The notes under the pieces were generated by a model. It was not told the origin of the DNA. It did no database searches and saw only the letters and a program-made list of their open reading frames with translations. Made by a program: the position numbers and the translations under genes. A stretch of 64,000 nucleotides of DNA from Bifidobacterium apri (GTDB taxonomy: Bacteria; Actinomycetota; Actinomycetes; Actinomycetales; Bifidobacteriaceae), in contig NZ_WBSO01000003.1 of assembly GCF_009299485.1 (NCBI RefSeq), forward strand, positions 62,001 to 126,000. Reading direction: 5' to 3'. Every line of letters starts with the position of its first letter. Position 1 is the stretch's first letter. This document shows positions 36,509 to 44,003 of the stretch, one piece after another.

Positions 36509-36600
36509 CCCATACTCGGGGCTGCTGGCTGCTAGCATCTGGCCGTCGCGGCCGCTCAGACAATCGCATTGCGCAGTCTCAGTCAGGCGTATGTGAGGTG

Positions 36601-37653
36601 TCAGACTTGCTGGAAGCCGTTGTCGCGCCACAATCCGGCATCGCGGAGCCGACCGAGCGTAATGGCCGTCGAAAGCACATACGCCTCACGCGTGTCGGTC
36701 GCATCCCAACCGCAGATCTCAGTCGCCCGTTTCAACCGGTACCGCACGGTGTTCGGATGCACACTCAACGTGCGGGCGGTCGCATCCAAAGACGCGCCGG
36801 AGTCGAGGAAAATGCTCACGGTCTGCAGTGTCGGATCATTGGGATTGTCGCCTTTGAGCGCCTGATAGATCGACGTGACCAGTTCGTCGCGCGCGTCCTC
36901 GTCTCCCATCAGGGCACGTTCGGGGAGCAGATCCTCACACCGCATAGGTTGCGGTACTTCGCGTGTGCATGCCTTCAGCGCGAACAGGGCGTTGATGGCG
37001 GCGCGGATGGCTCGCGACGCACCGTCGGCGTTCTGCCGTGTGGGACCGAGACATATCGGCTCATGCCCGTCGAAGCATGCTTCGGCGATCCGCGCGACCT
37101 CATCCGGACTGGTTCCGTCATCGACGCGTACCAATGCCACCAGATGTCCGTCATGTTCGCCGATCAGACAGTCCTGTGGAGTACCGTCGGCATGCGGTCG
37201 CAGATGGCCGCGAATCGATGCCGCGCATGCTGCAACGTCTCGCGATGGGGGAGTGCCGGCGATGCTGCAGCACACGAATTGCGCCGGCCACCCGAGCATG
37301 TGCATCAGCGAGACGACCCGTTCATCATCGGTGCTTTCCGCGAGGCAAGCGAATACGATGGATTCCAGCAGGGATCGTGCGTCCGCCGGGCGCGGGGACC
37401 GTGGCGCCTTCGAATCAGCAATGGCCGAAGTTGCCGAAGTGGTCGAAGTCGTTACAGTATCGGAGGTTCGGGCTGCTTCGGCTGTTTGCGCTGTTTCGGC
37501 CGATTCATCCGCAGCATCCGCCCCGTCCACGCCGGCAGGCTCATCACGTTCCAGTACATCGTCCCCCAGCAAGGCGGCGAGTCGAGCCATCAGCAAATCG
37601 AGCATATCCCCGCGGTCGGAGCCCGATCCAGGGCGTACAGAAGCGGAAACCAT
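36601..37653 (-). CDS. PucR/CdaR-type transcriptional regulator
   Basis: The 350-residue product has a C-terminal PucR helix-turn-helix (LQTVSIFLDSGASLDATART, then LSVHPNTVRYRLKRATEICG). This domain occurs in PucR, CdaR and related activators. The central part (PAQFVCCSIAGTPPSRDVAA, then GHLVALVRVDDGTSPDEVAR) resembles the GGDEF-like domain of the same family. The N-terminal 100 residues include a Thr/Ser/Ala linker. Ligand and targets are unknown. The frame is open to 37758. ATG 37653 was chosen because TAGGCT lies exactly 7 nt upstream (leaderless). That box begins with the stop codon of the upstream gene. In actinobacteria a PucR-family regulator of fatty acid synthesis is known (FasR-type, Streptomyces); a link to the FAS cluster 8 kb away would be inference. 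Confidence 0.88.
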   Translation of the reverse strand: MVSASVRPGSGSDRGDMLDLLMARLAALLGDDVLERDEPAGVDGADAADESAETAQTAEAARTSDTVTTSTTSATSAIADSKAPRSPRPADARSLLESIVFACLAESTDDERVVSLMHMLGWPAQFVCCSIAGTPPSRDVAACAASIRGHLRPHADGTPQDCLIGEHDGHLVALVRVDDGTSPDEVARIAEACFDGHEPICLGPTRQNADGASRAIRAAINALFALKACTREVPQPMRCEDLLPERALMGDEDARDELVTSIYQALKGDNPNDPTLQTVSIFLDSGASLDATARTLSVHPNTVRYRLKRATEICGWDATDTREAYVLSTAITLGRLRDAGLWRDNGFQQV

Positions 37654-37660
37654 ACTGACC

Positions 37661-37666
37661 AGCCTA
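37661..37666 (-). promoter_or_regulatory. -10 box of leaderless PucR-like gene, overlapping an upstream stop codon
   Basis: Minus-strand TAGGCT (37666-37661), 7 nt, then ATG 37653. Its first three bases are the TAG stop (37666-37664) of the membrane protein gene. Confidence 0.6.
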
Positions 37667-39838
37667 GTCCTGCCCGGAAGCACTGTCACGGTCACGTCCA
37701 CTGGCATGTGCTCGAGATTCGGCCGCGGCACGATTGCTCGACCCGCGCGCCGACTCACGCCAGTAGGTCAGCACAACAAAACAAAACACGAAAGTCACCG
37801 GCAGCATATGGCGTTCGAAGTTGTTCGCCGGCGACGTGACCATCACGCCCATCAGCAGCAGCAGCGGCATATGCCACGCGAGGGTGCGCCAGCGCCGGCG
37901 GATCACCTCCGCCGCGCCGAACAGCAAGGTCATGATGACATAGAAGTTGCCGTGCGTCACCCACCCGAGCACCGGGATCTTGCCCCAGTCGCGCGCGAAT
38001 GTTGCGATCTGCGCGCGCCATTGCGGCTGCCAGTCTTTGATCCACGCGGTGCTGTTCACATAATCGCTCGTCACGTAATAGTCCATGGAGACGTAGGGCA
38101 AATCCGTGATATCGAAATAGCCGAAACATTCAGCGAAGAACGCGTCCGCCGCGATGACGGGGTTCGCCTTGACGATCTGCCACCATGCGCTGTTGAAGTT
38201 CGCCATATCCTCTTTCGTCACGGAACGCCAACGGTAGCTGACTTTCTTCGACTGGATTCCGGAGGATTTCACCGGGTCGGCATCCTGTTGGAAATAGGAT
38301 TCGCCCATCTGGTCAAGGTTGAAAATAGGAGCGAGTTTATCCGCAGCGTCCTTCGGGATGCCTTCGGGATTGAGCTGTGCGACGCGCGCGATCTGCTGCA
38401 ATTGGATCCCCCGGCTTTCAATCGGGTCGCCGTTGATGACTTTGCCGCTCGACACGAGCATGACCAGACCGCCATGCAGGATGATTGCCGGCAGCAGCAT
38501 GGCCGCGAGATAGGTTTTCCACCGTTTGCGATCGGCGATGAGCATGATGATGGTCTGTGCGAGCAGGATGTACCACGCGTATTTCGCGCTGATCAGCATG
38601 ACGCAGGCGCTGACGATGAACGCGGCGAAAGCGCGTGCGGGAAGGCGTTGGGGCTTGCCGCCGTGCCTGCCGCGAGTCATATGCAGTTGATAGGCGATGC
38701 CGAACCACCAGACGAAGGCGAACGCGAACAACGGCGATTTCGTCAGGCTGATGGTGGCGAACACAGGAATCGGGCACAGCAGGAAGAACAGGATGACGAT
38801 GGTGCGTTGCCAGACCCCGGCACGCGTGATGGCGTTCGGATAATCCTCAGGCCTGGTTCCCGGCTCGCTGGCTGGCGGCAGCATTCCGGCGTCGTGATCG
38901 GCCTCCTTCTTCAGCCACGGAAGATTGAGGAACCGGTGCATTGTGGCTGAGCAGCAGAACACCGCGAACAGAAACTGCAACGAGGAAAGCACGACGTACC
39001 CGGCGTCATTCGAACCGGTGAAATACCGGGATGCGGCGGCGACGGCGCCATAGAACACGGTAAGCACCAGATTGTGCTGATCGGTCAGATACGTCGGGTT
39101 CTGCGGCCATAGGTAATGGGCGGTCGGATAGATATCCATCGGCACGAACGCGAAGAACCCGGTGTACGGCTGCTGCAGGCCGGTCCATTGGTTCCAAGCC
39201 CAGCTGAATTCGCGGATTTGTGAGCGGATGTCGGCGCCGAATGCGGACAGCAAGGTGACCGGCACCCACAACCAACCGATGAACATGATCAGCGCCAGGC
39301 CAATCCAGCTGCTCGTGCATCGCATGATGATGCGCGGCGTGCGGCTGCGGATCGCACGCCAGCAGCGTCCCATGGCCCGCGCGAATCGTGTGGTTGCGAA
39401 CCGCCGCCATCCGCGTGCCAGGGCGTACAGCGGTTTGAGTATGTGCCGCGGCCATCCGGTGCGGCAGAAGGTTTGGATCGCCTTTGCCGCTCGACGGCAG
39501 GTGGACCGTAGGGATGGGGGGATGATGATCCGCCCGCCGCCGAAACGCACCAGGGCGATGAGCAGCGCCATATAGATGATCAGCGCGAGCAGGAAATACA
39601 AGGTGTTGGCCATCGTCCAGTCGGCGATGCTTCCGCCAAACCAGTAGAACGGTCCGATCGCCGTGCAGAAACTCAACCAGAGGACGGCGAGGACCGCGAG
39701 TGTCCATCTGGCAATGGCGCCGATCGGTACACGGTGTAGGCCGCGCCCGCGTTCCGTCGCTTCGGCGCGCCCCGCTGCCTGATCGGGCTGCACGGATGGC
39801 GGTGTCGTGGCTCTCGTGGTTCGCGTGGCTTCGGTCAT
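37664..39838 (-). CDS. Polytopic membrane protein, DUF6020-like (glycosyltransferase-type topology)
   Basis: This 724-residue protein has about 11-13 membrane helices. An Arg-rich cytoplasmic segment lies near residues 110-165. A large extracytoplasmic domain lies near residues 480-620 (DQMGESYFQQDADPVKSSGI). The overall look, with a GADIRSQIREFSWAWNQWTG loop and WFGIAYQLH, recalls GT-C type lipid-linked sugar transferases and the DUF6020 family, known mainly from Gram-positives. I assign the family tentatively. A polysaccharide or wall-polymer role is inference. Start ATG 39838 has TACAAT 8 nt upstream and no ribosome-binding site. The PucR-like gene follows directly on the same strand. Confidence 0.82.
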   Translation of the reverse strand: MTEATRTTRATTPPSVQPDQAAGRAEATERGRGLHRVPIGAIARWTLAVLAVLWLSFCTAIGPFYWFGGSIADWTMANTLYFLLALIIYMALLIALVRFGGGRIIIPPSLRSTCRRAAKAIQTFCRTGWPRHILKPLYALARGWRRFATTRFARAMGRCWRAIRSRTPRIIMRCTSSWIGLALIMFIGWLWVPVTLLSAFGADIRSQIREFSWAWNQWTGLQQPYTGFFAFVPMDIYPTAHYLWPQNPTYLTDQHNLVLTVFYGAVAAASRYFTGSNDAGYVVLSSLQFLFAVFCCSATMHRFLNLPWLKKEADHDAGMLPPASEPGTRPEDYPNAITRAGVWQRTIVILFFLLCPIPVFATISLTKSPLFAFAFVWWFGIAYQLHMTRGRHGGKPQRLPARAFAAFIVSACVMLISAKYAWYILLAQTIIMLIADRKRWKTYLAAMLLPAIILHGGLVMLVSSGKVINGDPIESRGIQLQQIARVAQLNPEGIPKDAADKLAPIFNLDQMGESYFQQDADPVKSSGIQSKKVSYRWRSVTKEDMANFNSAWWQIVKANPVIAADAFFAECFGYFDITDLPYVSMDYYVTSDYVNSTAWIKDWQPQWRAQIATFARDWGKIPVLGWVTHGNFYVIMTLLFGAAEVIRRRWRTLAWHMPLLLLMGVMVTSPANNFERHMLPVTFVFCFVVLTYWRESARGSSNRAAAESRAHASGRDRDSASGQD

Positions 39839-39846
39839 GCTTGAGC

Positions 39847-39852
39847 ATTGTA
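39847..39852 (-). promoter_or_regulatory. -10 box of leaderless membrane protein gene
   Basis: Minus-strand TACAAT (39852-39847), 8 nt, then ATG 39838. Confidence 0.6.
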
Positions 39853-39929
39853 GTCTGACGCAAGGAGCCGCAGGATGCCTAGCGGTGGGAGAGGACTTGG
39901 TTGGACTGGGAAATTGAGTGATAATCAGA

Positions 39930-39969
39930 ATGCAGCGTTCAAGCGTTTCGGAAGGCTTGAACGCTGCAT
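39930..39969. terminator. Perfect 15-bp inverted repeat at the island edge
   Basis: ATGCAGCGTTCAAGC (39930-39944) and GCTTGAACGCTGCAT (39955-39969) are perfect complements with a 10-nt loop, 18 bases beyond the stop of the last island gene on the minus strand. It probably terminates the island operon. Confidence 0.7.
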
Positions 39970-39986
39970 GCTCTGCGGTCCAACTT

Positions 39987-40376
39987 TCACGCTATGATGG
40001 CGTACTTCACACCGGCGTTAGCGAGCCGCACAGTGTAGGCTTTCAGCGTGGCGATGTCGTAGTCGCGCAGGATAGGGTTAGTGTTAGTCGCCGTCAAGCA
40101 ACTGCTGGCATCGATAATGAGCAAGTCAAGTTGGTTTGCCGTGACGAGGAACACGTTCCAATCTTCCTCTGTGTCGATCATTTGATCCATCCGGCGGATG
40201 CTAACCGTACGGGTGAAACAAGGAGTCAATACATCGAGAAGATTCCATGGAGTGCCGAACTCTTGAAAATCGGATGATTCGGCCGATTGGTTATTGACTT
40301 CCAGCGTTTGCCCTTCATATTGAGTTGAGTTGAGGAGGAACTTTTGCCGGGTGTATTTCGTTTTAAGCCTGTTCAT
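39987..40376 (-). CDS. Hypothetical protein, last gene of the island operon
   Basis: I do not recognise this 129-residue protein (MNRLKTKYTRQKFLLNSTQY start; ANAGVKYAIIA end). It is soluble and mixed alpha/beta in appearance, with one hydrophobic stretch, NVFLVTANQLDLLIIDASS. The start overlaps the 3' end of the DUF4417-like gene by 14 bases. GGGAGG lies 9 nt upstream of ATG 40376; an ATG at 40382 is also in frame but too close to that site. The frame continues upstream to 40487 inside the preceding gene. The overlap implies translational coupling and a shared function with the 405-residue protein. A perfect hairpin follows. Confidence 0.65.
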   Translation of the reverse strand: MNRLKTKYTRQKFLLNSTQYEGQTLEVNNQSAESSDFQEFGTPWNLLDVLTPCFTRTVSIRRMDQMIDTEEDWNVFLVTANQLDLLIIDASSCLTATNTNPILRDYDIATLKAYTVRLANAGVKYAIIA

Positions 40377-41580
40377 CAGCATCAGCCTCCCGCAAACAGG
40401 ATTCATCGGAACCGGCAGTCTTATTTCGGTGGAATGTACGTGATCGCAAGTCGGGGAATACTGTGTAATCGATGTGCAAGTCATCAAGTGTCTCGCGGTA
40501 TTCGTCCTTGAGCGTGCCGTAGTAGTACAGCTTCTTGGGCAGAGCGACCAAGGTTTTCATGCGTAGATAATAGTCATTCAGCTCGGTATGCCCGTCAGCG
40601 CATCCCAATGAGCCCACTGCGTATTGCGTACCATGCGGATACGCGGTGAGGCTTTCGAACGTATCCGAATCGCCTGTGCGGAAATTAGGCATGATTTTCA
40701 CACCACGATTGCCAACATAGAGTGTTGCGAGCATGGATAGGAGAATGTTAAACTTCTGCTGATTTTGATCCCATTGAATTCGGGGGCTCAGATCAAACCC
40801 TGCCATGGCCATGAATTTTCGATACTCATGCAAATCTTCGTTCATGTGGACGATTCGTCGGTAGTTCTGCTCGTCGCTATCAAAATGACACAGCACGGTG
40901 TTTGCGGGGTTGGTGGCGAAGTGCCTTTGACGCCAAGGCAACATGTCTGCTGGTTCCTCTGCAAGAAGCATGCTCTGAGGGAACTGGGGCCATCCATTAT
41001 TGGTGAATTGGATTCCGTGGGCTTTTGCATCTTCTTCCAAGAACGTCGCCAAGCCTTTGATGTCCAGAGACTTGCCGGAACCGAAACGTGAGCGAATCGA
41101 TTCGTCGGATGAGAATCCATTCATCATGGGCATTGGCCCGGTTTCAGGTCGCCAAGTCTCGTCTGAAGTTAGTACAACGGTGCCATCGCTCGTCTTGTGA
41201 ACGCTTGGATTAGGGATTGTGGAGGGTACGATAAATGCGTCGATATCGACGTAGTATCCCGTCTTCTTGGCGAGTTGCATTGCGTTTAAGAGTTTGTGCA
41301 GTGCTGATTTCTCCACTTCCGATCGGGGCCTTGCCAAGCGGTGCTTTACCTTGTCGATGGCGTCATCCAGATACTCGTACCCCAATTCGGCCTCTTCATC
41401 TATGTCGATGAGCAAGTCATAGCATTCGCTGAACTCTTGGAACACGCCATATTCAAGTGCCATGAACTCATCTTCGGTGAACGCTGTCGTGTGAGCATCG
41501 GGGGAGCGATACAGGTTCTCCGAATCCAGAGCAGCCTCGGCAGTGAGTGGCACGTGAACGTAGTAACGATATTCGCACAT
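40363..41580 (-). CDS. DUF4417-like protein
   Basis: This protein has 405 residues. The C-terminal half resembles DUF4417: LCHFDSDEQNYRRIVHMNED, PRIQWDQNQQKFNILLSMLA, VKIMPNFRTGDSDTFESLTA, YAVGSLGCADG, then LVALPKKLYYYGTLKDEYRE. DUF4417 genes occur mostly in phages, plasmids and integrative elements and have no assigned activity. The N-terminal 150 residues are acidic and partly helical (EFMALEYGVFQEFSECYDLL) and unrecognised. Start ATG 41580 has TGAGGA upstream, overlapping the stop of the 143-residue gene. A GTG at 41595 is a less likely start. It is the largest member of the overlapping operon and the best handle for finding relatives. Confidence 0.7.
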   Translation of the reverse strand: MCEYRYYVHVPLTAEAALDSENLYRSPDAHTTAFTEDEFMALEYGVFQEFSECYDLLIDIDEEAELGYEYLDDAIDKVKHRLARPRSEVEKSALHKLLNAMQLAKKTGYYVDIDAFIVPSTIPNPSVHKTSDGTVVLTSDETWRPETGPMPMMNGFSSDESIRSRFGSGKSLDIKGLATFLEEDAKAHGIQFTNNGWPQFPQSMLLAEEPADMLPWRQRHFATNPANTVLCHFDSDEQNYRRIVHMNEDLHEYRKFMAMAGFDLSPRIQWDQNQQKFNILLSMLATLYVGNRGVKIMPNFRTGDSDTFESLTAYPHGTQYAVGSLGCADGHTELNDYYLRMKTLVALPKKLYYYGTLKDEYRETLDDLHIDYTVFPDLRSRTFHRNKTAGSDESCLREADADEQA

Positions 41581-41591
41581 GATATTATTCC

Positions 41592-42023
41592 TCACATCTC
41601 TTCTCTGTGTTTGATTCGGTAGTGGGTATAAGCGTTCTTGTCAGAACGCTTGCGGCCGTGCTGTTTGCCTTTCTCGTCTGTGTAGTTGTCGGCGGATTGG
41701 CCATGTACGTCAAGATAGTGAAATCGATCCCCAGAGTCTTTGGGAATAATTTGTGCCACTCGTACATAGCCTGCAACATCGGCAATAACAACCATGGTTC
41801 TATCGGCGTTGTAGTAATACACCTTTCGACCGTGGATTTCTGCATGCGCACCTGGTGCGATTTCTTCAACCACGTCGTTGATGTTGGCCTTCACCCAGTT
41901 CATTCCGAATCGTCGAATTTCGAGATAGGAGTTTTCAAGGTTCTTGGCTAAGTCCTCGTCTATCTCTGATTGCTTCTTTATTGCTGTGACTGCCATCGAA
42001 TATTCGGTCTTTGCATCAGACAT
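41592..42023 (-). CDS. Hypothetical protein with a THYRIKHREEM-type C-terminus
   Basis: This 143-residue protein has a helical N-terminal half (AVTAIKKQSEIDEDLAKNLE, RRFGMNWVKANINDVVEEIA). Its C-terminal half is beta-rich (RKVYYYNADRTMVVIADVAG) and ends NAYTHYRIKHREEM. I recall the ending pattern THxxIKxREEM from small bacterial proteins and toxin-like C-terminal domains of mobile elements, but cannot name a family. ATG 42023 overlaps the stop of the preceding 55-residue gene by 8 bases, which indicates translational coupling. GTG 42032 is an alternative. Its own ribosome-binding site is weak, which supports coupling. Confidence 0.65.
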   Translation of the reverse strand: MSDAKTEYSMAVTAIKKQSEIDEDLAKNLENSYLEIRRFGMNWVKANINDVVEEIAPGAHAEIHGRKVYYYNADRTMVVIADVAGYVRVAQIIPKDSGDRFHYLDVHGQSADNYTDEKGKQHGRKRSDKNAYTHYRIKHREEM

Positions 42024-42183
42024 AGCAGTCACCGTCTTTCGGCGGCTTGCTATTCACAGTGTTGCGGGAAGCAATGCAACTGCAGCTCATACATGTTGCA
42101 ACTGTGCCGTATTTGGTGGTTGGCGGTCTTTGCTCGAAGCGAGAATCTTCGCAGCATCGTCGATTGTGCTGTAATTGTGCCAT
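42016..42183 (-). CDS. 55-residue Cys-rich mini-protein (possible zinc-binding)
   Basis: This short gene starts at ATG 42183 behind a near-perfect ribosome-binding site (GAGGGAGG, 5 nt spacing). It encodes MAQLQHNRRCCEDSRF, continuing to ATCMSCSCIASRNTVNSKPP and KDGDCYV. Six cysteines, including a CxxCxC cluster and the terminal DC, suggest metal binding or a disulfide-poor knuckle; function is unknown. The same frame is open to 42267, giving 83 residues, but the internal start has the better initiation signal. It overlaps the 143-residue gene by 8 bases and is the first gene of the operon ending at 39987. About 240 bases upstream to the regulator gene hold no clear gene. Confidence 0.7.
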   Translation of the reverse strand: MAQLQHNRRCCEDSRFEQRPPTTKYGTVATCMSCSCIASRNTVNSKPPKDGDCYV

Positions 42184-42424
42184 GTTGACCTCCCTCATAT
42201 AGAGAATCGGCGTTTGTCTTTCCGACATGGCACAATCAACAAGTGCAACTTCGGCTGGTTCTACCATGTCGAGTTTTCGGCGTATCGGTCTGCAAACTGA
42301 TGCGCCGAAGTCTTTCCATAGTCACCTTTCGAAAGATGACAAGTGCAGCATACCTTCACATTTACGAAGGATACGTTGCGATGAGGCTCTATTTCATGGA
42401 ATCATATGTTTCTCCTTTTGCCGT

Positions 42425-43522
42425 CTATGAGTTAGTGATTTCTGATAATTCGTAGTGTGGTATTCGGTCTGCATAATGGCTCCAGTCGAGGATTTTGTCT
42501 TTCTGAAGACGACCGAGGACAATCCACGCGGGGATTCCCTCTTGCATGGCAAACGTTTCGATTCCCGGCCATGTGACGCAATTGGGTGTGCGGATAAAGT
42601 CGGAGTATGCCCTGCGATTAATGAGTGTGTCTTGTGCAAACTGGTCGGCATTCCGCTCGTTGTCGCCCTCTACAGAATCGAAGTCCACAAAACGTGTGGT
42701 GTAATCACCATGGAGCACATGTCCTATCTCGTGAAAAAGCGTGAACCAGAAAGAGTCCGCACGTTTGCCGCGATTTGTCAAACACATGATAAGGCTTTTG
42801 CCTGGAATCTGCTTGATGAATCCCTGTACTGGGGCGCCTCGGAAGTTCCTCACAACAGAGAACGCTATGCCGCATTCGCACAGAATTCGTTGTATATCTT
42901 CCACTGCTTGACTGAACGTTGTGTTCATCAGCTTCTTGATGTCGGGGATACTGGATTTCAGATGTGCAATGTTCGGTACCTGATCGGAAACGATTCCCTC
43001 GGTCTCTTTTTCGCAGAGCCGTTGCCAAGCGAACAGAACGTAGGGGTCGGCTGTAATGTTGTCTGTCACCTGTGCACGGTATGCGGCGTTGTACGTGACC
43101 TTGGTAATCAGCGTCAAGTTGCTGATGCCTAATAGAGATCGTAGTTGTAAGACTTTCGCGGTATCACCACACCCGTTGTGCATCCATCCGCGCTCGATGG
43201 AGAATTCGATAATCTCATGCAAGGGTTTGAGAATTGCCAATTCGGCGTCGGTGACCTGTTTCTCCTCTTTTAACTGCTCTTGCCATGCGTCGTAATCGGT
43301 CTGTATACGTAGCCAATAGGAGGTATCAGCATTTGCATCTGCGAACACGTAGCCAAGCTTGCGTGCGAAAGACGAAGAAATGCCTCGCGCACCGTTGATA
43401 ACGGTGGAGATGTGTTTCTCGGTGACGCCTGTACGCTGAGCCAGTTCTTTGCGGGGCATGCCTGTCTCCGCTAGCTTTCGCTCTAGGGCAGTCCCGGGAC
43501 TCATTGGTTCATTACCGTCCAT
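42425..43522 (-). CDS. HTH-XRE regulator fused to ImmA/IrrE-type (M78) metallopeptidase
   Basis: This 365-residue protein has an N-terminal XRE helix-turn-helix (ERKLAETGMPRKELAQRTGV, TEKHISTVINGARGIS), as in HigA-type antitoxins. The C-terminal M78 peptidase domain has the zinc motif HEIGH in FWFTLFHEIGHVLHGDY, with the third ligand region ERNADQFAQDTLI. Such proteins act in toxin-antitoxin pairs or as anti-repressors that cleave phage or ICE repressors (ImmA of ICEBs1). Here both parts are in one chain. AAGGAGGG precedes ATG 43522; the frame is open to 43552. A 16-bp perfect palindrome 59 bases upstream is a likely autoregulatory operator. No higB-like toxin is adjacent, and the island operon downstream is the candidate target. 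Confidence 0.88.
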   Translation of the reverse strand: MDGNEPMSPGTALERKLAETGMPRKELAQRTGVTEKHISTVINGARGISSSFARKLGYVFADANADTSYWLRIQTDYDAWQEQLKEEKQVTDAELAILKPLHEIIEFSIERGWMHNGCGDTAKVLQLRSLLGISNLTLITKVTYNAAYRAQVTDNITADPYVLFAWQRLCEKETEGIVSDQVPNIAHLKSSIPDIKKLMNTTFSQAVEDIQRILCECGIAFSVVRNFRGAPVQGFIKQIPGKSLIMCLTNRGKRADSFWFTLFHEIGHVLHGDYTTRFVDFDSVEGDNERNADQFAQDTLINRRAYSDFIRTPNCVTWPGIETFAMQEGIPAWIVLGRLQKDKILDWSHYADRIPHYELSEITNS

Positions 43523-43580
43523 GTCTTCCCTCCTTTTCAAATACGTTACCACAATATATCGAAGAGTGTAGACAAGGATT

Positions 43581-43596
43581 TTACCAATATTGGTAA
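43581..43596. promoter_or_regulatory. 16-bp perfect palindromic operator upstream of the HTH regulator
   Basis: TTACCAATATTGGTAA is a perfect dyad of the size bound by XRE dimers. GACAAG and CTTGTC flank it roughly symmetrically. It lies 59 bases upstream of the HTH-metallopeptidase start, consistent with autorepression. Confidence 0.6.
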
Positions 43597-43991
43597 GATA
43601 TTGTCTTGTCGTTGTGTCCTCAATTTGTTTGATGTCTGCGGGGGTGTCTGCCGATTGGTTCAGAATCCATTGTTGCGCCTATGGGAGGGGGATGTTGCCA
43701 GTCGGCAGTAGTCGTGATACTAACGCTGTGACAACCAACAGAGAGGGCTTTGCCGCTACTGCCTTGACCGGCATGATTCCGTTGTGTGAGGATTGGCTCA
43801 CAGATTGGGTGGTTTGGTGGTTGGGATCGGGCGTTCGGGTGGGTCTGATGCCTGTTGTGTGAGGATTGGCCCACATGGTGGCCGGCTTGGTGGCAACGTA
43901 TCTTGGCCGCCTGCCGGTTCTGCAGCCGCGGTCAATCCGCAACTTGGGTGCATCCGGCGCGTACATCCGCGAAAAACGCGTCGTTCGGCGG
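43597..43991. other. Gap between island and birA, with a 20-bp direct repeat
   Basis: No gene is convincing here: open frames 43590-43862 (+) and 43620-43874 (-) have no ribosome-binding site or recognisable product. A direct repeat GTTGTGTGAGGATTGGC(T/C)CA occurs at 43781-43800 and 43854-43873, 73 bases apart, one mismatch. Confidence 0.5.
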
Positions 43992-43997
43992 TAGGCT
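43992..43997 (+). promoter_or_regulatory. -10 box of leaderless birA
   Basis: TAGGCT (43992-43997), 6 nt, then ATG 44004. There is no ribosome-binding site. Confidence 0.55.
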
Positions 43998-44003
43998 GGG
44001 GTC

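Larger units (their letters stand above)
39987..43522 (-). other. AT-richer island of unknown genes (putative mobile-element remnant)
   Basis: Five minus-strand genes in this stretch have clearly lower GC and different codon use from the flanks. Four of them overlap or abut as one operon (55, 143, 405 and 129 residues). The fifth encodes an HTH-metallopeptidase regulator typical of integrative elements. No integrase, transposase or flanking att repeat was found, so transfer is inferred from composition and gene content only. Confidence 0.55.

Noticed and set aside
39987..43522. Prophage or integrative element proper
   Set aside because: No integrase, recombinase, structural gene or tRNA-linked att repeat was found; only gene content and composition suggest transfer.
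43590..43862. 90-residue open frame on the plus strand near the island
   Set aside because: It has no ribosome-binding site and no domain, overlaps the regulator promoter and operator, and contains the direct repeat.
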